DNA from: Paraescarpia echinospica
Lineage: Eukaryota > Annelida > Polychaeta > Sabellida > Siboglinidae
Assembly: GCA_020002185.1 (NCBI GenBank)
Contig: CM034533.1
Span: 54,555,563 to 54,619,562, forward strand
DNA: 64,000 nucleotides
Direction: 5' to 3'
In this document: positions 39,418 to 49,372 of the stretch, in pieces
How the letters are laid out: the number at the start of each line of letters is the position of its first letter
Position numbering within the stretch: position 1 is the stretch's first letter
Position numbers and translations under genes: made by a program
The notes under the pieces: generated by a model
What the model saw: only the letters and a program-made list of their open reading frames with translations
The model's database searches: none
Told to the model about the DNA's origin: nothing

Positions 39418-39935
39418 CTACATTTCCTCCACTAGTCTCCTTGGAGGTCGCCGGGTGCGACCGCCAAGTCGCCGAACAGCGGGTGTCGGAGCAGGGATCG
39501 GTGGCGGAACCTCAGCGGCCGGTGTGGGTGGGGGCGCGGCAAGCTGGAGCATCTCACGACTAGCACGAGGAGGCTGCCCGGCGCCGGACTCGGGCCTGGC
39601 CGGAGTCGCTGGCACGGGTGTAGTCGGCCTGGGTAGAGGCGACACTGGGTCGGCGGGCTGGGTCGGTGTCTCGGGTAGCATGGGCGACGGTGGCGTGGTC
39701 GTGGCGGGGGGAATGACAGATGGCGACTTGATCAACGGGGCCCTGGCGATATGCGGTGTGTACAGGCGTAGGTGTTTCCTGTTACGGAGTGTGACATGCC
39801 CCGACCCGTCCACTCGTACGACATATTGGTCGTACTGTCGTACCTCAACTACGATTCCGGTGCGGTCCCACTTGGTTGGGTGCGGGCCAACCAGATTCTG
39901 CAGCCTTACGCAGTTGCCGATAGTGAGTGGAGGTA
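39418..39935 (-). pseudogene. Gypsy integrase C-terminal domain and proline-rich tail (copy A)
   Basis: After the CA-slippage frameshift the frame resumes with VLPPLTIGNCVRLQN, GPHPTKWDRTGIVVEV and VDGSGHVTLRNRKHLR, the SH3-like C-terminal integrase region. A long proline/threonine tail follows and ends VEEM at a TAG (39415-39417). Confidence 0.75.
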
Positions 39936-41720
39936 GGACACGTGTGTGTGCTCCGACAGTCGCTCATGTGCCCTCATGTGTCGGACACGTAGTGCGTCCT
40001 CTCTTGCTTGCAGTGTTTCGCGCCACGTCCAATGGGGTAGGTACTGTCCGGGCGGTACTGGGATGAAGTCTCGGATGCGGCGTCCAAAGATGATCTCGGC
40101 AGGACTGACCTTCGACATCGGATCTGGCGTGTTTCTGTAGGCTAACATGGCCCGTTGGAATACGTCGGTGTTCAGGGAACCACCTGGGCCCGTGCTGCCA
40201 ACCAGCATCCGCTTGACCGTTTTCACCCCGACTTCCGCCCTGCAGTTGCTGTGTGGGTTTGCTACGCTGCTGATGCGGTGACGTATACCCCAGTTCTGGA
40301 GGAATGTCTTTGTAGCGCCTGCCTTGAACTCAGGTCCCCCGTCCGAGGAGAGCTCCTCGGCGATGCCGAAGGTCACGAACACTCTTCGGAGCGCGGCAAT
40401 GAGACCTTTGGAGCCGTCTGCGTTCTCTTCTACGATAGGCCAATTAGAGTACCTGTCCACGGCGACGAGGTAGTGATGGCCGCCGTAGCAGAAGTAGTCA
40501 GCACATATCGCCTGGAAGGGGTAGACTGGTCGTGTTGGTGGAGTAGGCGGCGAGTTTGGTTGTGACGGCGCCATGCTGTTGCACGCTGTACAGTGTGCAC
40601 GTGTCTCTTCAATTGCCGAAGTCATACCTGACCAGAAGAATGACCCCTCTGCTCGCGACACCATCATCGAAATACCCTGGTGAGCCGAGTGGAGTGCCTG
40701 CAAGACACGTGCTCGGAGAGTGGGTGGTATGACGATTCTGTCCCTGTAAAGGATGACGCCGTCGTACTCGGTTAGCTTCTCCTGGTACTGGTGGTACGTG
40801 CGGATGGCACTGAGCATGGCTGATGGCGTGTCAGGAAAGCCGTTGTGGTTGACATCCACTAGAGCGGACATGTCGGGGTCGCTCGCCGTGGCAGTGCGCA
40901 CATCGTCCCATGTGATCGACTTGATGAGTTCCGTGGCCGTGGACGCGCAAGTCTGTGAGCAGCGAGGTGGCGCCGGATCGTCGCGGGATCGGAGGGCTGC
41001 GGGGGCTGCCGCGGCCACGTCATCGGGCAGATCGGGAGTCTCGGCGTCGCCCACTGGGTGTCGTGATAGGGCGTCGGCGACGGTGTTGCGAACGCCGAGG
41101 ATGTGGAGCACGCGAAACCGGTACCGCAGCGACTTTTCCTTAATGTTCCGCAAGCGAGGGTTTGGGATGTCGTAGAGGGCGCGGTCACCCAGCACCTTGA
41201 GTAGTGGCTTGTGGTCTGCTGCTACCATGAGGTCCGAACACCCCAGGGTGAAATGTCGAGCCTTGTCAAGGGCGTCTACAACTGCCAGCGCCTCGCCCTC
41301 GATGGGGGCATAACGTGACTCAGCGCCGTGTGAGAAACGGCTGCCCATCAGCACTACTTTCCAGCCCAACTTGCAGCAGAACGGTCGGACACCAGCGCAA
41401 TCACAGTGTTTCTAGACTAGACAGTACCCGAGCCCTTCCTTAGACCAGTCTGTGGCGAGGCACGTCGGGCGTGACTGATCGAAAATCTCGACTCCTTGCC
41501 TGACCTGGTCGATGATCACGACTTTCGACTGCCTGAACAGGCGATGCAAATGTTCCGTCCAGGCGAACGGCTGATCTGGCGTCAGGAGGTCGCGGAATGG
41601 TTGCATTTGGTCCGCTACGGCGAAGGCATAAGCCACCTGGTTAACGAGGCCGAACCAGCTTCTGATGTGACATTCCTCGGTGTCGGGAAGTCCTTTATCG
41701 ACTGCAACACCTTCGAGCAT
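39906..41720 (-). pseudogene. Gypsy RNase H and integrase (copy A), split by TAG
   Basis: 41412-41720 and 39906-41369 are one frame interrupted by TAG at 41412-41414; copy B has CAG there. RNase H shows TDWSKEGLGY, IEGEALAVVDAL and AADHKPLLKV. The integrase has the HHCC finger (HSAH and CTAC) and the D-D-E triad in ADYF, SSDGG and RAEVG. The frame ends early near 39906, where a CA insertion in a CACACA run shifts it before the C-terminal domain. Integrase inserts the cDNA copy into the host chromosome; this copy is dead. Confidence 0.88.
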
Positions 41721-41743
41721 GGTTTCACTGACGTGGGTGCTAT

Positions 41744-42322
41744 CTAAAAGCCTGCAAACTCGACGGTGCCTTTACCGAACACAAACTTGTCCGGATTCTG
41801 CGTGATGCCATTGCGGCCATACGTGTCCAGCCACTGCACTGCCTGCCAAAAGGCCTGCTCGATGTTGTCCGCCCACAGTAGGGTATCGTCGATGCATTTT
41901 GTCTTGTTGGGTATGTGGGCGACGATCTCATCGAACCGCCGTGTGAAGCCATCGCCAGACGCCACATATCCTTGGGGTGCTGAGCGGTATCGATATCGGC
42001 CCCAAGGCGATATGAACGTCGTGAGGTGGCGGTCGTCGGGGTGGAGTGGGACAGCGTGGTAGCCGTTCCAGGCGTCACACACCGTTTTCTTTGTTCCATG
42101 AGGCACCGATCTCGCTTGGTGAAAGGGTCTCTGGGTGTGGTGGGTCTCCCTGGTGGCACTAGCGTTAAGGGCCTGGAGATCCACAGTCCGTCGAGGCTTC
42201 CCGTTCTTCTTTGCGCCGATAACCATGCGATGACACCAGTGAATCGGGACGTCGATCAGTGTGTGGCAGGCGACAGGCTTGGCGTCTGGGTCAATCATTA
42301 GCCGGAGTGGCGGGCCCTCCAT
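41744..42322 (-). pseudogene. Gypsy reverse transcriptase region (copy A)
   Basis: RT blocks are present: CHRMVIGAKKNGKPRRTVDL, DAWNGYHAVPLHPDDRHLTT, APQGYVASGDGFTRRFDEIV, and the catalytic box as CIDDTLLW (Y/F-x-DD with Cys). About thirty residues usually found between VPIHW and CHRM are missing in frame; this rests on family memory. The frame ends at a TAG right after EFAGF. In-frame sense codons continue (IAPTSVKP), so this is another nonsense mutation. A short deletion (about 4 nt) near 41665 shifts the frame before RSWFGLVNQ. Confidence 0.85.
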
Positions 42323-42334
42323 CGGGAGGAGAGG

Positions 42335-43066
42335 CTAGTGGTGACACGTGTTGAATGTGCTAGCCGTGTAGTGCGACAGCAACCACTGCTCCAGTTTTCT
42401 GCGGTTGTCCTCAATGGCTGGATAGGGCAGCTCTTGCGGAGGCAGTGGTGGAGGTTGACGGCGGGGGCACTCACAGGCCGCGGTCATCGACGACTCTGAG
42501 GCGGCGCTGCACGTGTTCACCTCCGCTAAGGGCTGTTGGCTTTGGCCGACGTCAGGGAAGTTACGCGACACAATGCCTAGCGCCACACACGCTCCTCGAG
42601 ACAAGAAGAAGTCGCTCGTGTCTCGACATATGTAGACACTTTGGCGTGTTTCTGTGCCACCTGGAGAAGCGGAGTCTGATAGGCGCAGGGCGATCGCCCC
42701 GATTATGTCCAGATTGTTTCCGTTGGCAGCTGACATCTGCAGACGTCTTTTGCTCAGGCATTGCTCGGTGAGTCCGAGCTTGGAGAGTAGATTCGTCCCA
42801 GCCAGGCACGATTGGCAGTCTGTATCAGCCACTACCGACACCAACGCAGCATTAGTCGGACGCCTCAGTGGCGTGCGGAGGCCGAGAGCGCGAGTGTCGC
42901 ACGGGTAGTGAGTGATGTATAACGACAGTGTAGGTTGTGGGGCCGAGGATTTCTTCACCCACGTGTCTTGAGTGGCGTCGTAAACGCAGTGTTCGAGTTT
43001 GAAGTCCCCGAGGTTGCAGACGATCACTAGAGTATCGATATATGAAGGAGTTGTACAATTTATCAT
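42335..43066 (-). pseudogene. Gypsy aspartic protease region (copy A)
   Basis: The 243-residue frame includes ALVSVVADTDCQSCLAGTNL, the retropepsin active-site region, with DTD where DTG is expected. That change alone should cripple the enzyme. The next codons read in frame into the RT piece across a TAG after STFNTCHH, so a single nonsense change splits protease from RT. The protease would mature Gag-Pol in the capsid; here it cannot be functional. Confidence 0.8.
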
Positions 43067-43100
43067 AACAACTGAAATCAGTCAGAAAGCTTCCGCTCGT

Positions 43101-43185
43101 CCCCCTAGCTCAGTGGGTAGGCGCGATGGTTACTTGTCGTTTATTTTACAATCGAGCGACGCCGGTTCAATCCTGACAGCATGCA
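43101..43185 (+). ncRNA. tRNA-like sequence with pol III A and B boxes (copy A)
   Basis: A-box TAGCTCAGTGGGTAGG (43106-43121) and B-box GGTTCAATCC (43165-43174) have tRNA spacing. The D-arm and acceptor stem pair poorly, so this is more likely a SINE head or tRNA relic than a working tRNA. It sits between the Gypsy 5' end and the MITE. Confidence 0.45.
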
Positions 43186-43193
43186 AACCTTTG

Positions 43194-43605
43194 ATTTTCT
43201 TTTAACTTTTTTTGTTTATGTTTTCACGAAGTAATATCAACCAAATCATGTTATACTATAATGCAGTTTGTAAATATTTTTTAATTTTTGTAATAATTAT
43301 TTATTCGCCACAAAAATGAAAATATGGTCATTATATATAACGATGTTTCTAAATTGTATTTATCCAGACAGATCTCAATCTGTTTTCACATATATAATTA
43401 CAATGTATTACCGTACAATATATTTACAATTAATAAATTATATATTCATTACATTATATTTGTTTGGATAAATAAAATTTAGAAACATCGTTATATAATG
43501 ACCATATTTTCATTTTTTTTTTATTATTTACGAACAGTGCATTATAGTATAAAATGATTTTGTTGATATTACTTCGTGAAAACATAAAAAAGTGTAAAGA
43601 AAATC
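43194..43605. mobile_element. Hairpin MITE with about 130-bp inverted arms (copy A)
   Basis: The left arm (43194-43350; GATTTTCTTT, GTTTTCACGAAGTAATATCA, ATATGGTCATTATATATAAC) is matched in reverse by the right arm (43475-43605; CGTTATATAATGACCATATT, ATATTACTTCGTGAAAAC, GAAAATC). The AT-rich centre is about 120 bp. No coding capacity. This is the layout of a fold-back MITE. Target-site duplications are not clear by eye. Confidence 0.85.
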
Positions 43606-44857
43606 TATATATATCTTAAGCACAGGCTTTGCGCAAGCACATTTTATAGGTCTAGGGCAGCACATGCCTTCCAGCCCCCCCAGCTCATTCCCACGCCCTT
43701 GACCAAATTGTAACAAAATACAATTGATTCAGCAAACTCCTGCTGTTAGTTATGTAATGGAACCAACAAGATAGTTTGCCAGTAAATTTATTTACGTTAA
43801 AAATGGGCCACAGCATTCCTAATGTTCTTGTGTAACTTCTGTCAAGTTGTTTACTGAGGACATTCATGTTGTCATTGTCAATGATTCACATCCGTTTTTT
43901 ATTTTTCCATTTACACTATTTTAGGTATTTTAATGTGTTGTGAAATGCCACAAAGGCACAAACAAATGTGGATCTGGTGTTACTTCAAATAAAATATATT
44001 ATATAATAATACATTTTATATATTTCATTTGATATAATATATATTATTATAGAGGATCACACCCTCCACGGTTGTCATGATACAAGTACAGACTTCCATC
44101 ATTTGTTTTCTGTTAAATCTGCTTCCTCAACTTGGCTACTCATTTGCCAAACCGACAAATAACTTTCAAAACACTGAGCTTGTCAGCCCACGTGGTTTTC
44201 AAGAAAGCAACAAACGGCGGCAACGTACAGAAGCACATGCATATTGTATCGCGATTTTGTGTGAATACTGCTGTTAAATAGAATTTATTGCTACAGACAT
44301 CCACAACGAAGAAGGATAAAACACTCTTTATTATACACTTATAGTACATGCCACATATACCCATTAAAATGGTGCTGTAAAATTCACCTAACAGAGCAAA
44401 TTTCTTATGTACAAATAGGATTGGCTCAGTTTGATGTATATACCGCCTCGATTATTTGACTTCTTGTTCTCTCTCTTAATGTAACTAAAACCATGTCAAC
44501 TACAAAGTGTACGCACACTGGCCATCCTAACAATTGTTATATATATATAAAATCCTAAAGGCAGTAATACAGACCATCGATCAAACTGTTGCTGCATTAG
44601 GCAGACCACTGTTTAAAGCAAACAAAAGCCGGTCTTAGTTTTGAGCCATGATTGCATTTAGTTTAAAATTATAAATGTCAATATACATAGTATAATCAGA
44701 AATATGTGTAATTATTTGCATAACAAATAATATTGTTGCTGCATTGTTTTTGAAGGCTGTATACGTATCTGACATAATGACATTATATGCACAACTGGTC
44801 TGTGTATGCTGCATTTAGGAATGTATATATATATACATACATATATGTGTGTGTATG

Positions 44858-44891
<34 letters not shown>

Positions 44892-44960
44892 TGTATACAC
44901 ATATATATATATTTATGTATATATATATAAAGATATATGAGTATGCAGTATATAACAATT
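43606..44960. other. AT-rich non-coding stretch (copy A)
   Basis: No recognised gene. Ends in TA/TG microsatellite DNA and the poly(A)-signal region of the duplicated ORP exon. Confidence 0.5.
44821..44938. repeat. TA/TG/TACA microsatellite (copy A)
   Basis: Interrupted TATATA, TGTGTA and ATACAT units. Tyr/Ile-rich frames over it are artefacts. Confidence 0.9.
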
Positions 44961-45029
44961 TATTGCAAGTTTTTATTTCCTCTCCCCAACCATCAAACAT
45001 CATGTCTCGTCTTGCTAAGCTAAGATCAC

Positions 45030-45132
45030 TCAGAATATGTCTGGGCATTTATTCCAGTCCCGTTGCCAGTAATCAGATGAACAAATCCAGTCCTCCCGTC
45101 CTATCTCTTCATGCATCATCCATGAGAACCAT
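45030..45132 (-). pseudogene. Orphan duplicate of the ORP terminal exon (copy A)
   Basis: Identical in layout to 60752-60854: acceptor GTTTGTAG, one base completing a split codon, 33 codons ending CPDIF, TGA. Two AATAAA signals follow (44972-44977 and 44959-44964, minus strand). No upstream ORP exon lies between it and the gap at 45960. If the duplication is real it could be used only by splicing across more than 17 kb from 62484. If copies A and B are haplotypes it is simply the other allele. Confidence 0.7.
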
Positions 45133-45179
45133 CTACAAACACAGCAGACATTATAAAGTAAAGTTAAGGTAAGTTCTTA

Positions 45180-45472
45180 TATCTCACAGTATCAAGTCCT
45201 CAGGACTGCTCAAAGCACTTTACACTTTACTCCCTGGCAGACCTGTTCAATCGAACACCATCTCGACTTCTCTGGGAAGCATTCAGTCACGCTGCAATTT
45301 ATGCACTAAGACTATTCATACACAAATATATACCACTGTCTATAGCCAGGTACTCATTCATACAGCTGAGTGAACTGGAGCAACGTAGAGTGAGCGAACT
45401 TGCCCTTGATTCAAACCTGGTTTCTTTCGGTCGAGAGTCCAAAGCTCTAGCCACTGAACCACTGCGCTCCGC
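45180..45472 (-). mobile_element. tRNA-headed SINE (copy A)
   Basis: On the minus strand the head is GCAGTGGTTCAGTGGCTAGAG (A-box region) with GGTTTGAATC as B-box, then a core with GCTGTATGAATGAGTACCTG. A tail follows with GTAAAGTGCTTTGAGCAGTC. This is a complete SINE organisation. It lies in the last intron of the (duplicated) ORP gene. Confidence 0.8.
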
Positions 45473-45959
45473 AAACAACACACACAGGTTTACACTGTTC
45501 TTTCATCCATCGACGTTCCTTCATATTATCAATGAACACAAATACAGTAGAACCTTATTATTATATCACCCCTGAGACTGCACAAACGTAACTTGAGTAG
45601 TGAGGTGTCTATATCAGCAGGATTCATATCCTACACTTTATTGCTAGTAAAATAACTTGGGACTGTCGCAGGCTGACCATAATTGCAATTGTATTATTGA
45701 GGTGTCCATAAAGTGAAGTTCGACTTTACCGAAAAACGAGCAGAAATCAAAACTAATGTGGGACGAAAAATAGGCAATGAACGAAATAGTAACATGGGGC
45801 AGACAGTTGTTGCAAAAAAGTGATCTACGTTCAGTTAAGCGTACAAAATGCATAACAATTATTTGAGATGTAAAAATATTTAATTTGGCGTTTCAATAAG
45901 CATACAGGGATGTACACCCATTTTCATTGGTTCCTGGGGTTCCTAGGTATAGCCATCTC

Positions 45960-46959
45960 NNNNNNNNNNNNNNNNNNNNNNNNNNNNNNNNNNNNNNNNN
46001 NNNNNNNNNNNNNNNNNNNNNNNNNNNNNNNNNNNNNNNNNNNNNNNNNNNNNNNNNNNNNNNNNNNNNNNNNNNNNNNNNNNNNNNNNNNNNNNNNNNN
46101 NNNNNNNNNNNNNNNNNNNNNNNNNNNNNNNNNNNNNNNNNNNNNNNNNNNNNNNNNNNNNNNNNNNNNNNNNNNNNNNNNNNNNNNNNNNNNNNNNNNN
46201 NNNNNNNNNNNNNNNNNNNNNNNNNNNNNNNNNNNNNNNNNNNNNNNNNNNNNNNNNNNNNNNNNNNNNNNNNNNNNNNNNNNNNNNNNNNNNNNNNNNN
46301 NNNNNNNNNNNNNNNNNNNNNNNNNNNNNNNNNNNNNNNNNNNNNNNNNNNNNNNNNNNNNNNNNNNNNNNNNNNNNNNNNNNNNNNNNNNNNNNNNNNN
46401 NNNNNNNNNNNNNNNNNNNNNNNNNNNNNNNNNNNNNNNNNNNNNNNNNNNNNNNNNNNNNNNNNNNNNNNNNNNNNNNNNNNNNNNNNNNNNNNNNNNN
46501 NNNNNNNNNNNNNNNNNNNNNNNNNNNNNNNNNNNNNNNNNNNNNNNNNNNNNNNNNNNNNNNNNNNNNNNNNNNNNNNNNNNNNNNNNNNNNNNNNNNN
46601 NNNNNNNNNNNNNNNNNNNNNNNNNNNNNNNNNNNNNNNNNNNNNNNNNNNNNNNNNNNNNNNNNNNNNNNNNNNNNNNNNNNNNNNNNNNNNNNNNNNN
46701 NNNNNNNNNNNNNNNNNNNNNNNNNNNNNNNNNNNNNNNNNNNNNNNNNNNNNNNNNNNNNNNNNNNNNNNNNNNNNNNNNNNNNNNNNNNNNNNNNNNN
46801 NNNNNNNNNNNNNNNNNNNNNNNNNNNNNNNNNNNNNNNNNNNNNNNNNNNNNNNNNNNNNNNNNNNNNNNNNNNNNNNNNNNNNNNNNNNNNNNNNNNN
46901 NNNNNNNNNNNNNNNNNNNNNNNNNNNNNNNNNNNNNNNNNNNNNNNNNNNNNNNNNNN
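45960..46959. other. Assembly gap, exactly 1000 N
   Basis: 1000 consecutive Ns. The round size suggests a scaffold join of unknown true length. Open frames drawn across it are meaningless. Confidence 0.99.
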
Positions 46960-48688
46960 ATGTTTCTCTGTAAGAGGAGTAATTTATTGGCAGCAGTTGT
47001 AATGTATCCATTGTTAGGTGTGACTTGGTGAATTTCCCAATTGATGTTAGGGAGGTTGAAATCGCCAGTAATGATGACATTATGTGTGTTGATCGTGTTA
47101 CCTAATTTAGAAAGGGTTAGATCTAGTTCTTCGATTTGAGATCCATGAAAGTCATTTGGGGCACGATAGAGGGTACACATGATTATTGGTTTCATTCCTG
47201 TTATCTGGGTTTCAGTCCAAATGCTCTCACTGTTAGTGTCTAGGTCTGGTAGGTGGCTTGTGATGAGGTCATCTTTTGATATTTGAAATACCCCCCTCCA
47301 GTAGTGTCTGTCTCTCTGTCCTTTCTAAAGACGTTAAAGTTGCTTGGGAATATTTCTCCATTTTTATTGAGGGATCTAACCATGATTCAGTGCCACAGAT
47401 GATGTCTGGGTTGTGTAGATTGTTTAGTGCTTCGATGTCTGAGACTTTCTTTTTAACGCTTTGGCAGTTTATGAGGATGCATCTGAAGTTTGGTCTCTTT
47501 TTCTGTATCTCTGAAGAAAGAATAGAATTTGTGAAGTTGAAGTTGTTGCATTCGGGCAGGTCCACGAACATGAGGAATTTATTAATCATTTGTATTCATT
47601 GTCATCTATTGCACAGCATTGTGTGTGGATCCAGTCTAGGCAGTGGTCGCACTGAATTGCTTTATGGTCATTTAGGACATCCCCATGGCAAATGCCACAG
47701 GGTGCTGAGCAATTTGAACAGTGCCATGGTACATTTAGGTTTCTGTAAGTGTTGTTAAATTCTTGTCTGGATATCCTGGCACATTTGATGTGTGTTGATT
47801 TATTACAATCATTACAAATTAGGATGAGTGCATTAGACTTTGGTGATTTCTTACATGAGTGACATTTAGAGGGGCCTGGATTTAGTTGAACATCTCCTGA
47901 TAGCATGATGCATAGAAGTATGGAGAATTTTGTTGTTGTCCTGGGTTTGTATGATAGAGGAGTGATCAGTAATCCAGTGGAGGTGCTGGATTTGAGACAT
48001 TTCAATTGGGCTATGGTTTTCAATATGGGTCTGTAGATGTAGTAGGACGTGACAGAATGGATGTCTTGTCTAGCTTTGGCGTTGACATAGGTCTCGTTTG
48101 TGTTGCTCTGGAAACTCTCAAACTTTCTGAAATTGGGATCATTTAAAAGCCTAAACAGGGTACATCTAAAAGTGCATCTTGTAGGGGTATGTCGTACGGA
48201 GCCTGCCATGTCACCAACTCGAGTGGTAGTGGTTAAGAATTGATAAAACGGTCAAGTAGTTATTAAGAAACACACCCACACTTAAAAAGTGTACTGAAAT
48301 AATATTAAAAAATAAAAGATAAATATTTATAAAATATCTGTCGGTGTAAAAGGTTTAGTGACTAGTTGTTGTTGTTGCTGTTTTTTCGACAGCCAATAAA
48401 CCGGATTTGTAATAGTTTGATACGTAAGCTTTATGTGAAAGTATATATTTACATGTGTGTATGTTGAACCAGCTCACACTGGTTCATGAGTCAAACTGAA
48501 ACCCAATTAACACGACACTTCCTTGTGTGCAGTCTGACTATGGACTGGTCTATGCACTCACTTATTGGTATACAGTTTATTGTGTCTACTGCTTATTTCA
48601 GCTTGATTTATGATAGTGTATAAACAGAACTAGTAATGATAATAACATAGGTTTCACTTTGTCACTGGGAGAATGCACCGATTTATGA
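46960..48688 (-). mobile_element. PHD-endonuclease-RT LINE, copy 1 as seen in copy B (5' part)
   Basis: Matches 26358-28086 at a constant offset of 20602 with a handful of substitutions, including the same C-run and post-zinc-finger deletions. It starts inside the endonuclease at the gap edge. N-terminal zinc-finger part at 47586-48209; 2A-like motif at 47871-47897. Confidence 0.9.
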
Positions 48689-49372
48689 ATGCTCCGAACA
48701 TGCTCCGGGGTTGTATCTTCCATATATATTGCAAATTGTTAAACACAATTCTGCGGGCAGTAGGCCTACTTCATGTAACAAGTTGTAAAACGTTAAGGAG
48801 CGTATAGTATTCTCGACCCCCACCCCAAATATTGGGTAAACTCAACCCCCGCCCTCCCCCGGTTCCAACGCATATGCATTGATTGGTTTGACGTGATCGA
48901 ACTGCCATCTACTATCTAGGCATAAGGGGTCAGCACACTGATAGTTTTCCCATTGGCGACCATGTTAACGTTTTGTCTGATTGTAAGAAAACGTGACCTA
49001 GAAACTGTATTAAACTTCTCACCTGCCGTTGTCATCATCTCATTGACATGCTGGTCGAGTTTAGTCAAAATCTAATATTTCTAGCTCTTACAAAATGCCT
49101 GTATGTATGACACCCGTCAATATTTACAAATGGATGCAGGCAGTAATCCAGCTAGTGTCAACTAGCCGAATTGATGCCAAATACCCTTCCGCTTAGTAAA
49201 ATCAGCTAAAAAGACACAATTTTACTGTCAACAGCTTCTACAATAGAAATCTGACTACTCAAATGCACTTATGTCAGAGCAAGTGAATATTGTAAAAAAT
49301 CATTTCCCAAAAATATACTGCACTTTTTTTCGTCTGTAACCAAGCAGGAAGTCTAACAGTGTCCTGACCCCA
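48689..49372. other. Unique DNA, copy B equivalent of 28087-28770
   Basis: Runs directly into the equivalent of 33598, giving the empty site for the LINE insertion. Confidence 0.8.

Larger units (their letters stand above)
39350..43070 (-). mobile_element. Ty3/Gypsy pol remnant (copy A)
   Basis: Minus-strand order protease, RT, RNase H, integrase, Pro-rich tail, as in Ty3/Gypsy elements. No gag and no paired LTR are visible. The 5' end stops abruptly near 43070, next to a tRNA-like sequence. A G-rich tract (TTGGGGGG, near 39370 on the minus strand) after the pol could be the polypurine tract. GC-rich codon use contrasts sharply with the AT-rich surroundings. Inactivating changes are described under each part. 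Confidence 0.88.

Noticed and set aside
39302..40066. 254-codon plus-strand frame over the integrase tail
   Set aside because: Antisense shadow of GC-rich Gypsy pol codons.
43101..43185. Functional tRNA gene
   Set aside because: A and B boxes fit, but the acceptor stem and D-arm pair badly by hand; kept only as tRNA-like.
45030..45132. CW-type zinc-finger half (W-x-C ... C spacing)
   Set aside because: Phase and sequence continuity with 62484-62574 show it is a copy of the ORP C-terminal exon.
37085..45472. Inverted ~190-bp repeats 8 kb apart taken as terminal repeats of one giant transposon
   Set aside because: The right-hand copy has a tRNA-like head with A and B boxes and a typical SINE core and tail. 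They are two independent SINEs in opposite orientation.
45893..47195. Open frames of 348-423 codons crossing the N run
   Set aside because: They consist mostly of unknown bases.
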